A stretch of DNA of 64,000 bases, from positions 62,001-126,000 of IMG/VR virus record IMGVR_UViG_3300046004_000591. One strand, written 5' to 3'. The notes under the pieces were generated by a model. It had not been told where the DNA came from. It was given only the letters and a program-made list of their open reading frames with translations, and searched no databases. Shown here one piece after another: positions 23,705 to 31,606 of this stretch. This stretch comes from a virus. A program made the translations under genes and the position numbers. Each line of letters starts with the position of its first letter. The stretch's first letter is position 1.

Positions 23705-26530
23705 TTATTTATTCAATAGACGAAGATACTTGTCTAATTGTTTATCCTGTAAATCATAACAACTCAATACGTCATTGAATTCTAATTGTTTCGTTGGAAT
23801 AATCACTGATGTAATTCTTCCTCTGATTTCAACTCTAATACCTTTCTTAAATGTAGTGTCTGTTACATCAGTGGATTTGATTACTTTACCATCTGGTGTA
23901 ATTACATTTCTGTCATAGAAATTGTATGATGTATAATTGTTCTTCTTAATATCAACATATTCTTTGAATGACATCATTCTTGGTTTGACTGCTTCATTTA
24001 ATGATTTATCTAATTCTGATTTATCTACCAATTTCACTTCATACGCCTTAATAATTTTTAATTGTCTGTTGGCATCAAATACAACCCATTCTGGCGAAGC
24101 AATTCTATCATTACCTAATCCAGCTTCTTTGTAATCATTACCTTTTACCCCAAGTTCGTTTTCCATTTCAAAAACGTAACCAGTTGTACCAAGTCTTCTG
24201 GTCATCCCTTTATTACCAACATATTGTAATACTTTGTCGATATTGGTACCAAAGTAAATACCATCACCTAACATTCTACCTTGTATACCAATAGCAGAAT
24301 TACTTTGTTCTGGTAACACTTTAAATCCATATCTAAGAATCATATTAGCGGCAATAGAACCAGTACCATGGAATGCAGGAACAATCTCTTTATGTGTATT
24401 ATTTTGAATCATCAATTCCTTGAACTCTTGGAATTTATCATCTGGTAGATGAACTTCAAATTGACGTAAGACTAATGGATAGATGTCACCATGTTTACCA
24501 CCAGAATGCGTCTCATCAACAATCTTCTGAGATAACTTCTTGTTTTCGGAATCCGTTGTTTTCAAATCAACAATTTTCAATGGTTCAATAGTTGCAACAG
24601 ATTCATCTTTAACAAAATCATTGATGGTCTGCGATAAAGTCTTATTCTTAGAGAATTTCATTTTGGTGCCAGAAATTACACTAAGGTCGATGTCATTGAA
24701 TTCCAATATTGCTTGAATAGATTTGGCATCTAGTTCTTCTTTGATTGGTAATGCGCTATCTTTTAAATCATGCATCACTCTGAATGTCGAGTTGAAATTC
24801 TTTTTGACTCTTGTTTTAATCTTATCACCAAAATCATTGAAGATAGAATCAACAAGTTCCGGTTTGGTTTTATAATTGGATACCAACAAATCAAACAATG
24901 ATGATGAAATACCATCTAATCGTTCTTTGTCGTCGAAGTATTCAAATACACCATCATCCGTAAATGCTCTTTTAAATTTATCATTGAAATAATCAATTAC
25001 ATTTGGTTTGGTGAATAATTGTTTCATGTAACCATATTTTCGTTCCCATGGATACCATTTATCCATATCTTCCATGAACAATTTATTCATTGAATTTAGA
25101 TACGGTGTGAAATGAGGTATACTTGAATTTTCTAAACCAGCTTTGATTAAAATTTCATTGTAATTGAATTTCTTCAATAAATCATCAGGTTCCTTTATCA
25201 ATCTACCAGTTAATACAACATTTCGTAATGCAAGTAATCTATCATTAACGTCATAAATTTCATCAATTTGTTGTTGATTTAAATGAACAGCCATCGAGCT
25301 ACCATAATCGATACCCATGTCTTTGATTGTCAATTTAACAGCATCCACTAAGATTTCTGGAAAATCTTTTACAATACGTTTACCATTATCAGTTGAAATT
25401 AAGATCTTATGTTCAGTGTAAAAATCAATGATTTCTTTACCCGTGGAAATATCTTTGTTACACATATATTGAACAACTCGTAAAGGTCCGAAAATCTTAA
25501 CGAAATCCATATTTCTATCTTTCAGAATCATGATTGAATCTTTAATATCAAATTGCATCCAATCCATATTTCCATATTTTCCCAATTCAAGAATTTGTTC
25601 TTCCGAATAATTTAAGAAAACATATTTTCCCATTGTTTCTAAATGTTTGGATTTAAAACGATTGTTTATAAATCCTGGATATTTTTTTGATAATTTAATA
25701 ACAACATCTATATCTTTTATTAATTCGTCTGCGTCTTCTTCATTCATGTTGAATCCATTTTTGTTCAAAATTCTATCATATAATTCTTGATTGAATTGTT
25801 TAACTTCTGGTTCTTTCTCAACAATTTGAATTGGTTCATCTATAACATCCGGTGGAGTTGTTACAACAGCAGTCGACGTATTAACGGTAGGAACAAATAT
25901 CTGAGGATTTGCTAATGTAGGCGGAACAGCAGACGCAGTTGGCGTTGTCGCTACGCCAGTTGTCTTAGGTTTATGTGTATGTCTTTCAATTCGACCAACT
26001 TTCTTTGCCAAATCAAGATACTCTCCGTCACCATATGCAGTCTTATGTTTATACAATTTGTAACTCAATCTATCGAAACTGGTGACACTATTCATGTAAT
26101 CATCAACAGTCTTTTTCAAATCCGTTGGGATAGCGGAATGAAACGCAGGAGATAAATCGGACAACCATGCTCTGATAATTGCATCATCGAATGAAGGTAC
26201 ATCCGAGACTTTCAATTTCGCCAATAATTTGGTCATCTCATTGGCAGTGTTTGTATTCTTGAAACCATGTCCATCATGCATGATTTTCAGAATTAAAGAC
26301 GCATCATTGTTATCATCAGTGATGTTGACAATCTGTAATTTCTTATCACCGACAAAATAATGTTTGGCTTTGGTAGAATCTTTATTGTATAGAGATAGAT
26401 TACCGATGAATGAATATAAGAATGCAGTTACAATGGTCTTCTTATCTTTCAGGAAGTCGTCTTTCTCCTGTTGAGAAGTATAAAGACTGTTCTCGTTGAT
26501 TTGTTTGCGTATGTCGTTGAATGATTTCAT
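23705..26530 (-). CDS. Large protein with C-terminal PARP-type ADP-ribosyltransferase domain
   Basis: A 941-aa protein starting at 26530 (AAGGATACTCC before ATG). Residues 1-200 are unknown, about 205-260 are a Pro/Thr/Val linker, then a long helical region. A PARP-like domain lies at about 700-840: FHGTG (His721), GDGIYFGTN (Tyr759) and SPEWVVFD (Glu814) give the full H-Y-E triad, so it should be active on NAD+. The N-terminus MKSFNDIRKQINE resembles a capsid-targeting signal, and a second one, MMSFKEY, begins at residue 852 after LNEA. It could be a head-packaged enzyme like T4 Alt, which modifies host RNA polymerase; targets are unknown. Confidence 0.8.
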   Translation of the reverse strand: MKSFNDIRKQINENSLYTSQQEKDDFLKDKKTIVTAFLYSFIGNLSLYNKDSTKAKHYFVGDKKLQIVNITDDNNDASLILKIMHDGHGFKNTNTANEMTKLLAKLKVSDVPSFDDAIIRAWLSDLSPAFHSAIPTDLKKTVDDYMNSVTSFDRLSYKLYKHKTAYGDGEYLDLAKKVGRIERHTHKPKTTGVATTPTASAVPPTLANPQIFVPTVNTSTAVVTTPPDVIDEPIQIVEKEPEVKQFNQELYDRILNKNGFNMNEEDADELIKDIDVVIKLSKKYPGFINNRFKSKHLETMGKYVFLNYSEEQILELGKYGNMDWMQFDIKDSIMILKDRNMDFVKIFGPLRVVQYMCNKDISTGKEIIDFYTEHKILISTDNGKRIVKDFPEILVDAVKLTIKDMGIDYGSSMAVHLNQQQIDEIYDVNDRLLALRNVVLTGRLIKEPDDLLKKFNYNEILIKAGLENSSIPHFTPYLNSMNKLFMEDMDKWYPWERKYGYMKQLFTKPNVIDYFNDKFKRAFTDDGVFEYFDDKERLDGISSSLFDLLVSNYKTKPELVDSIFNDFGDKIKTRVKKNFNSTFRVMHDLKDSALPIKEELDAKSIQAILEFNDIDLSVISGTKMKFSKNKTLSQTINDFVKDESVATIEPLKIVDLKTTDSENKKLSQKIVDETHSGGKHGDIYPLVLRQFEVHLPDDKFQEFKELMIQNNTHKEIVPAFHGTGSIAANMILRYGFKVLPEQSNSAIGIQGRMLGDGIYFGTNIDKVLQYVGNKGMTRRLGTTGYVFEMENELGVKGNDYKEAGLGNDRIASPEWVVFDANRQLKIIKAYEVKLVDKSELDKSLNEAVKPRMMSFKEYVDIKKNNYTSYNFYDRNVITPDGKVIKSTDVTDTTFKKGIRVEIRGRITSVIIPTKQLEFNDVLSCYDLQDKQLDKYLRLLNK

Positions 26531-26755
26531 GGAGTATCCTTTTGTTATTATATTATTTATTTGTTTAATAATACAATTTATCATTATTTTATTATGTATG
26601 ACAGGAAACTCTACAGGATATAATGAATCGTCCTTAAATCAGCAAATTTCCATGTAGGATTAAATGTTAACATCGAAGATGTAAATTCAATGTATCGAAA
26701 GAGTCTTAAGAATACACGAAACGTCGAGCTTGATATAATCAACGTCTTAAACTCC

Positions 26756-26787
26756 TTTCGAAATGTCAGAAACTCGGGTATAGTAGA
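26756..26787 (+). promoter_or_regulatory. Repeat-unit promoter, 17-nt spaced
   Basis: TTTCGA 26756-26761, 17 nt, TATAGT 26779-26784, AGAC. ATCGAA boxes precede it. Transcription would start in ACTATGTCGACG. Confidence 0.6.
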
Positions 26788-26883
26788 CTATGTCGACGTT
26801 TCAGTTATTACCTTTAATAACATTTCTATATTCTTTTATTGTTTTCTATATTACTTCAAGATTCTTTATCGACTTTATAATTC

Positions 26884-26920
26884 ATCCCAACGTGAACTAA
26901 TCATTCTGTTGGGATTTTTA
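26884..26920 (+). terminator. Terminator of repeat unit 1
   Basis: ATCCCAAC (26884-26891) pairs with GTTGGGAT (26908-26915), then TTTTATTG. It would end a transcript of about 130 nt begun at the unit's promoter. Confidence 0.7.
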
Positions 26921-26935
26921 TTGTTTAAAATTTAC

Positions 26936-27404
26936 ATAATATGATTTCAATCCAATCATATAACATCCATTATTTGTCCAATATTCCATCTTAATGGAAT
27001 CTTTGTATATTATGTCAATCAACTCTATGTCATAAAATCTCTCCATCTTAAATCAGCAAATAACTGGACAGGATTTTATGTTAACATCGAAACAATAGAT
27101 ACCATGTATCGAAAGAGCATTAAAGGTATTGTTCGATAATCTAAGGCATCGAATATGATTATTACAAGCTAAAGATTTCTCTTGACTTTTCGACGAAATT
27201 CAATTATAGTAGACTATGTCGACGTTTCAGTTATTGCCTTTACTTTCATTAAGTGTTCTTCTATATCACTATTAGATTCTTTATAGACATTATTATATTA
27301 CTACAACGACATAATATAATCATCTATATTCAACATAAAATCTCCGTCATTCAGATCCCGCCAGATTTATTCTGAGTGGGATTTTTATTGTTTGAAATTT
27401 ACAA
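26936..27404 (+). repeat. Repeat unit 2
   Basis: Same order of parts: CCATTATTTGTCCAAT head, the microframe MLTSKQ at 27078-27098, ATCGAA at 27086, 27108 and 27148, and the GTCGAC leader. Its promoter is damaged: TTTCGA 27188 and TATAGT 27205 are only 11 nt apart, as if 6 nt were lost. Confidence 0.75.
27355..27395 (+). terminator. Terminator of repeat unit 2
   Basis: ATCCC near 27355 pairs with GGGAT at about 27388-27392, with weak inner pairing, then TTTTATTG. The stem is weaker than those of the other units. Confidence 0.55.
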
Positions 27405-27659
27405 TATGTTTGTTCCGAATCATTCTTAATATATCCATTATTTGCTCGTTAATGGGCTCTAATGGATCGTTTCCATTATATGTCAATCAACTCTACAGGA
27501 TATATTGAATCCATCATAAAACAACAATATGGATGTCTATAATAAACAAGAACATCGAAGTTGTAAATTCAACATATCGAAAGAACATATTAAACATCGA
27601 AACGGAATCTTAAGATGAAATAATGTATCGAATGTGTAATAATCATCGTCTTATACTCC

Positions 27660-27691
27660 TTTCGAAATAATAAAAAACCCAGTATACTAGA
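27660..27691 (+). promoter_or_regulatory. Repeat-unit promoter, 17-nt spaced
   Basis: TTTCGA 27660-27665, 17 nt, TATACT 27683-27688, AGAC. It is preceded by boxes at 20-31 nt intervals. Confidence 0.6.
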
Positions 27692-27851
27692 CTATGTCGA
27701 CGGTTTGAGTTAGTTCTATTAATGTTCTTTACTCGTTTTAGTATTCTTTTATATTACTTCAAGACTCTTTATAGACTTTATTATATCATCACAAGACATT
27801 TTATAGACTTTATTATATCAATTATTCAACATAAAATCTCTGTCATCCAGA

Positions 27852-27890
27852 ATCCCAATATGAACTAAACATTCTGTTGGGATTTTTATT
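27852..27890 (+). terminator. Terminator of repeat unit 3
   Basis: ATCCCAA (27852-27858) pairs with TTGGGAT (27877-27883), then TTTTATTGG. A transcript from 27690 would be about 200 nt. Confidence 0.7.
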
Positions 27891-27905
27891 GGATTCAATA
27901 TACAG

Positions 27906-28262
27906 AATTGTCATTCCAAAACAACCCTAATGTATCTATTGTTTGTCCAATAATCCACTCTAATGGAATCTTTATGTTAAATGTCAATCAACTCTACAGG
28001 ATATAATGAATCCATCTTAAACAACAAATAATTGGAAAGGATTTAATGATTACATCGAAACTGTAAATTCAACATATCGAAAGAGCATTAAGGACATCGA
28101 AGGATAACCGTAAGCATCGAATATGATTATTACATGATAAGAATACTCCTTTCGAAATCGATAAAACTCGGATATACTAGACTATGTCGACGGTTTGAGT
28201 TAGTGTATCTATTGTTTTTAGGTTTTCTTTTAGTGTCTTCCTCGACTTTATTTTATATACAT
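27906..28262 (+). repeat. Repeat unit 4, no terminator
   Basis: Head (TTGTCCAATAATCCACTC), microframe MITSKL at 28046-28066, and ATCGAA at 28054, 28076, 28096 and 28116 (spacing 22, 20, 20). It then has the promoter and the GTCGAC leader, but no terminator, so it reads toward the 28364 gene. Confidence 0.75.
28150..28181 (+). promoter_or_regulatory. Repeat-unit promoter, 17-nt spaced
   Basis: TTTCGA 28150-28155, 17 nt, TATACT 28173-28178, AGAC. It can add to the 16-nt class promoter at 28280. Confidence 0.6.
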
Positions 28263-28279
28263 TTCAACTGGAAAATTCC

Positions 28280-28310
28280 TTTCGATGTATATTAAAATCA
28301 TTATAATAGA
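28280..28310 (+). promoter_or_regulatory. Phage promoter, TTTCGA-N16-TATAATAGA class
   Basis: TTTCGA 28280-28285, 16 nt, TATAAT 28302-28307, AGA. The leader starts CAAGTTGG, then diverges from the shared 25-nt leader. It drives the 28364-30716 run. Confidence 0.75.
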
Positions 28311-28363
28311 TTTCAAGTTGGTTTAATCCTGAATTTCATTTACAATTTTATGAGGTAATAACA

Positions 28364-28558
28364 ATGTCAATCTTAATCGTTTCCTTTCTCTCTGCATCAA
28401 TAATCACTGGTGGACAAACTGAATTGGTGAATCATGAATACAAAATTGGGTATCCTTCTCGTTCTGAATGCATCAGAGGAAAACAAGAACAAGTCAAATT
28501 GTTGGAACAAATGAACCAAGATTCAATCCTTGGGTATTCAGTTAAATGTGAAGGGTGA
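28364..28558 (+). CDS. Small exported protein, DUF1482-like
   Basis: A 64-aa protein: signal-like start (MSILIVSFLSASIITGG), Cys in RSECIRGK and a final VKCEG. It has the same layout as the protein at 6723 and the DUF1482 type. ATGAGGTAATAACA precedes the ATG. It is the first gene after the repeat array. Confidence 0.6.
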   Translation: MSILIVSFLSASIITGGQTELVNHEYKIGYPSRSECIRGKQEQVKLLEQMNQDSILGYSVKCEG

Positions 28559-28563
28559 TCGTC

Positions 28564-28833
28564 ATGAAGAAAGAATCATTACATAATCAGATCCAATTCA
28601 ATGAATTATTGAGAACAAAGTTCCTGATTAGAAATTATCCTTCGACGGTTGGTAGAGTGTTTGAATTAACTAATACAGACACCACAATTAAAATGGTTGT
28701 AGATATCGGTAAACAAATAGGCGAAGTGATTTGTTGTCTTAAAGGGGATGGAGATTATGTTATAATCGATGTAGATAATGGTAAATTTGAGACTATCGAC
28801 GAATTGTTAAACATTATTGAGGAGTGGTTATGA
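28564..28833 (+). CDS. Hypothetical protein
   Basis: An 89-aa acidic protein. ATG 28564 is preferred over the in-frame GTG 28555; GAAGGGTGA lies upstream. It ends in an ELLNIIEEWL helix. The stop overlaps the next ATG. Function unknown. Confidence 0.6.
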   Translation: MKKESLHNQIQFNELLRTKFLIRNYPSTVGRVFELTNTDTTIKMVVDIGKQIGEVICCLKGDGDYVIIDVDNGKFETIDELLNIIEEWL

Positions 28834-28931
28834 TTTGGAATGCGTTGTTTATGATTGTCGGGTGTATCGCTGTTATTGGATATACAAAATTATTATATGA
28901 TGCTTTGTTCACAAACAAATATAGAGAATAA
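28830..28931 (+). CDS. Small membrane peptide (33 aa)
   Basis: A 33-aa frame in an ATGA overlap with GAGGAG just upstream. There is one membrane span (about residues 3-24), then TNKYRE. It ends 1 nt before the next ATG, so it fits the coupled run. Confidence 0.45.
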   Translation: MIWNALFMIVGCIAVIGYTKLLYDALFTNKYRE

Positions 28932-28932
28932 T

Positions 28933-29220
28933 ATGTTATTGAAAGAAATCAAAAAGTATTTACATTTTCGAGGAAAGGATTCTTCAATAAACACAATAGA
29001 TTACAATATCTTTTTAAGCTCGGTTCGTTCTGATGTCTGTATTATCTTTAAACAAAATTATAGATCGTTCAGGATTCAACATGTAAAAGAACATGACGGA
29101 CCTTGGAGTTTCAACAAAATTGATTTATGCGACGATAATGGATTATCTGTGTTAAAAGAATACTTGGATTGGGAATCAGAAGTTGATATTGAAATTTTCC
29201 ATAAATTGGAGGATAAATGA
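28933..29220 (+). CDS. Hypothetical protein
   Basis: A 95-aa protein from ATG 28933, right after the 33-aa peptide. It is basic at the start and acidic at the end, with a beta-rich centre (DVCIIFKQNYRSFRIQHV). It overlaps the next gene by 4 nt. Confidence 0.6.
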   Translation: MLLKEIKKYLHFRGKDSSINTIDYNIFLSSVRSDVCIIFKQNYRSFRIQHVKEHDGPWSFNKIDLCDDNGLSVLKEYLDWESEVDIEIFHKLEDK

Positions 29221-29459
29221 GACAAATCTTATACAGAACGTTTATATATTGGTCGATTCAAGTTGTTGCGTTAATGATTGCATTGGTATCAATAATTGTG
29301 TTACCGATTTCTGCATTAGTAAGTTCAATGTACAGTCATTACATCGATAAATTAGAACCATTTACAAATTCTGAATATATCGATAACATAATGGATGTCC
29401 ATAAAGAAATGGTTGAACACCTTGAATCGTTTTTGAAGAGAGTATTACATGTCGAATAA
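29217..29459 (+). CDS. Membrane protein
   Basis: An 80-aa protein with a long hydrophobic stretch (about residues 12-38, one or two spans) and an acidic C-terminal helix. ATGA overlap at the start and an 11-nt overlap at the end. No family is recognised. Confidence 0.55.
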   Translation: MRQILYRTFIYWSIQVVALMIALVSIIVLPISALVSSMYSHYIDKLEPFTNSEYIDNIMDVHKEMVEHLESFLKRVLHVE

Positions 29460-29844
29460 TAAACACCCAATACAATCAATGATAGATTGGATGAACACTC
29501 CTGAAGGAGAAGCATCTTTAGATAAACATTTTAAAATGTTGAGACGACAAGAAGAACGCGAAGAACAATTTGGCGTTTATCTAAATGGATTATCTGACGC
29601 AGACTTTAAAATTGTTTTACATAAGATTATCGACAAATCGAATAATGGTAGATGTAGATTCTTTAATAATGCATTATTTGAAACCGCCGCCGAATTTGGA
29701 GTAGAATCAACGGATGAAGATTCTATGTTCATGTCATATTGTTATGAATATCGAGGGTTGCTCTTCAGAAGATACGACGGTCAAGGATCCGTATATACAA
29801 TTTCAGATTCAACAGATACATTATATGACTCCATGAGATATTAA
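29449..29844 (+). CDS. Hypothetical protein
   Basis: A 131-aa charged protein. A helical N-terminus (MIDWMNTPEGEASLDKHFKM) is followed by a mixed part with YEYRGLLFRRYDGQGSVY. The next start codon follows the stop directly. No domain is recognised. Confidence 0.6.
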   Translation: MSNNKHPIQSMIDWMNTPEGEASLDKHFKMLRRQEEREEQFGVYLNGLSDADFKIVLHKIIDKSNNGRCRFFNNALFETAAEFGVESTDEDSMFMSYCYEYRGLLFRRYDGQGSVYTISDSTDTLYDSMRY

Positions 29845-30030
29845 ATGAAAAAGAATTTATGGTATCTCATTATTATATTCAGTCCAATTACATGTGGTGT
29901 ATTTCCTTTCTTTTATTTGGAACACTTAAAATTGGACTGGTTCAACATCAAATATGCATTTCCATTGTATATTTTACTTTGGTTGTATGCTTGGTCTTAT
30001 TTTATTGATAGAGAATGGACAGATTTATGA
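29845..30030 (+). CDS. Two-span membrane protein
   Basis: A 61-aa protein with hydrophobic segments at about 5-24 and 36-53. It directly abuts the preceding stop and overlaps the lipase start by 4 nt (ATGA), so it may be a membrane partner for the lipase; this is context only. Confidence 0.55.
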   Translation: MKKNLWYLIIIFSPITCGVFPFFYLEHLKLDWFNIKYAFPLYILLWLYAWSYFIDREWTDL

Positions 30031-30716
30031 TTCTATATGAAGCATTATTCTTCGCTAATCTATCTAAACAATCATACAACGATTCAATAACTGTACAAGG
30101 GTATTCTGTTGAATTATTTTCAAATTGTTTTGCGCAAGCATTCTTATTGGAATCAGAAACTGAACAAATAATTGTATTCAGAGGCACTGACGAACCAGAA
30201 GATTGGATTGCTGATATATCATTTACATTGAAAAAAGGGATTCAAAGTGGATTCTTGAGATATTCTGAATTGTTATTGGAATCATTGGGTGATAGATTAG
30301 ACAAAAATAAAAAATTATATTTGACTGGACATTCATTGGGTGGTGCAATCGCAGTTATCTTTTCACATTTAATCGACAGAGATGATTGTGTCATATATTC
30401 TTTTGGATCCCCTAGAATTGGTAATAAAGAATTTGTGGATAACGTTAAATCAACACATTATAGATTTGCTGCTGCGTATGATTATGCTCCCATGACTCCG
30501 ATTTATCCTTATAGACATCATGGGATTTTAATGTATATAAATTCCAAAGGGAATATCGTTCAAGACTGTAATATAATGGACATAATCAAAGATAGATTGA
30601 CTGGTAAATTTATTAAAAATTCACACGACATTAATTTTTATATTAAATCTTTAGAAAGTTCTTTCGATGTAAATAAAAATCATTATAATAGAGTTCAAGT
30701 TGGAAGAATCCAATGA
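30027..30716 (+). CDS. Class-3 lipase (alpha/beta hydrolase)
   Basis: A 229-aa protein. GHSLGGA carries the nucleophile Ser103, YDYAP gives Asp152 and RHHG gives His164 or His165, a complete Ser-Asp-His triad of the lipase class 3 fold; FRGTDEPEDW earlier is also typical. No signal peptide is present, so it acts in the cytosol or at the inner membrane unless a holin-like partner exports it. ATG 30027 is preferred (ATGA overlap) over the in-frame ATG 30015. The last 18 residues are read from a promoter sequence, so the natural end is probably lost. Confidence 0.8.
   Translation: MILYEALFFANLSKQSYNDSITVQGYSVELFSNCFAQAFLLESETEQIIVFRGTDEPEDWIADISFTLKKGIQSGFLRYSELLLESLGDRLDKNKKLYLTGHSLGGAIAVIFSHLIDRDDCVIYSFGSPRIGNKEFVDNVKSTHYRFAAAYDYAPMTPIYPYRHHGILMYINSKGNIVQDCNIMDIIKDRLTGKFIKNSHDINFYIKSLESSFDVNKNHYNRVQVGRIQ
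30662..30692 (+). promoter_or_regulatory. Phage promoter inside the lipase 3' end
   Basis: TTTCGA 30662-30667, 16 nt, TATAAT 30684-30689, AGA. It is wholly inside the lipase reading frame and drives the 30755 gene. Confidence 0.75.
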
Positions 30717-30720
30717 ACTT
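30696..30720 (+). promoter_or_regulatory. Conserved 5' leader element, copy 2
   Basis: Identical over 25 nt to 14079-14103 and 58761-58785, with the TTGGA-AGAA-TCCAA hairpin, directly after the promoter. Confidence 0.55.
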
Positions 30721-30754
30721 TTAAATTAAACGAACTCTATATAAGGTGGTTATT

Positions 30755-31126
30755 ATGTCAAATCCAAATTTCAAAACTGAATTAGCTGAAGCTCTTGAAG
30801 CTGGTTTGAAAGATCCAAGAACATTTGAACAAGCAAACAAAATGTACAGAAACATGTTCCGTTCAAAACCTTACCAAGCGTCTGAATACATGGAAATGTT
30901 GATGGAAGAATGGAACGATTTGTCTGACAATGAACGTAAATTCTGTTACATTGAACCAACAATCCGTTTCAAAGAAGAATTCGGAGTTGAATACAATCCA
31001 GAATTATTGATTTGTGAATTATGCAATTACAAAGGGGAGGGTGAAGAAATGATGGCATTATATGAAAATGTTAAACATCTTTCAGTCTTTGTTGATAAAG
31101 AAACTTCTTTCAACTTATTTCAATAG
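30755..31126 (+). CDS. Hypothetical protein
   Basis: A 123-aa acidic helical protein. ATG 30755 is set by AAGGTGG. Codon use is more standard than in the neighbours (TTC, AAC, CGT frequent), like other genes placed right after this promoter and leader, which suggests high expression. A CELCNYKGEG stretch is near residue 90. Confidence 0.65.
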   Translation: MSNPNFKTELAEALEAGLKDPRTFEQANKMYRNMFRSKPYQASEYMEMLMEEWNDLSDNERKFCYIEPTIRFKEEFGVEYNPELLICELCNYKGEGEEMMALYENVKHLSVFVDKETSFNLFQ

Positions 31127-31137
31127 AGGATAATACA

Positions 31138-31416
31138 ATGTCAAGCGATTACGATAACTGGTTCTTTAATGGACATGATTCAGACAATGATGTTCCACCT
31201 TTACCAGAAGGTAAATATGAAGTGGTGTTCAACGGTGTTAATACAACGGTTGTTATAACAGGAGAATTTATCGAAAGAATGTATTGGTATGGTAATGATG
31301 GAGAAATTGTTGCCAATATACATTGGGATGAATTTTTACCAGAAACATTATCTAACCTTGAAGATGTCCTTTTGGAAATGTCTTATGAATACTGGTCTAA
31401 TCAGGATGAGTATTAA
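31138..31416 (+). CDS. Hypothetical acidic protein
   Basis: A 92-aa acidic protein with a P-P-LPEGKYEVVFNGV strand region that looks like a small beta-barrel start (compare 46560). AGAGGATAATACA precedes the ATG. Function unknown. Confidence 0.6.
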   Translation: MSSDYDNWFFNGHDSDNDVPPLPEGKYEVVFNGVNTTVVITGEFIERMYWYGNDGEIVANIHWDEFLPETLSNLEDVLLEMSYEYWSNQDEY

Positions 31417-31605
31417 ATGAACGTTTCAATTAACAGTTCTTTATTGGGACAACTTGCTACATTTCACCCAGAAAGAGCCAGATGTAAAATCATATCCGAA
31501 CCGTTCTTGACGGGTAACAATCATCACGTTAATATACTTGTACATTTCTTATCTACAAATAAGATACAACAAGTCTATGTATCAAGTTTAATCTTAGGTG
31601 GATGA
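31417..31605 (+). CDS. Hypothetical small protein
   Basis: A 62-aa protein directly abutting the previous stop. No recognised motif; modestly hydrophobic C-terminus (VYVSSLILGG). It is probably translated by coupling. Confidence 0.5.
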   Translation: MNVSINSSLLGQLATFHPERARCKIISEPFLTGNNHHVNILVHFLSTNKIQQVYVSSLILGG

Positions 31606-31606
31606 A

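Larger units (their letters stand above)
26596..26935 (+). repeat. Repeat unit 1 (promoter, boxes, terminator)
   Basis: Ordered parts: head (CTCTACAGGATATAATGAAT...), ribosome site and a 6-codon frame at 26664-26684, ATCGAA boxes at 26672 and 26694, the promoter at 26756, a GTCGAC-containing leader and the terminator at 26884. No long gene lies inside; the 84-codon open frame across it runs through the promoter and shows no ribosome site. Confidence 0.75.
27405..27905 (+). repeat. Repeat unit 3
   Basis: Head with TTATTTGCTCGTTAATGGGCTC and CTCTACAGGATATATTG, then ATCGAA boxes at 27554, 27576, 27596 and 27627, the promoter at 27660, a leader with a duplicated TTTATAGACTTTATTATATC, and a terminator. 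The microframe start found in units 1, 2 and 4 is replaced by ATGGATGTC. Confidence 0.75.

Noticed and set aside
26690-26944. 84-codon open frame inside repeat unit 1
   Set aside because: It crosses the ATCGAA boxes, the promoter and the terminator of a repeat unit, has no ribosome site and is not kept in the other units.
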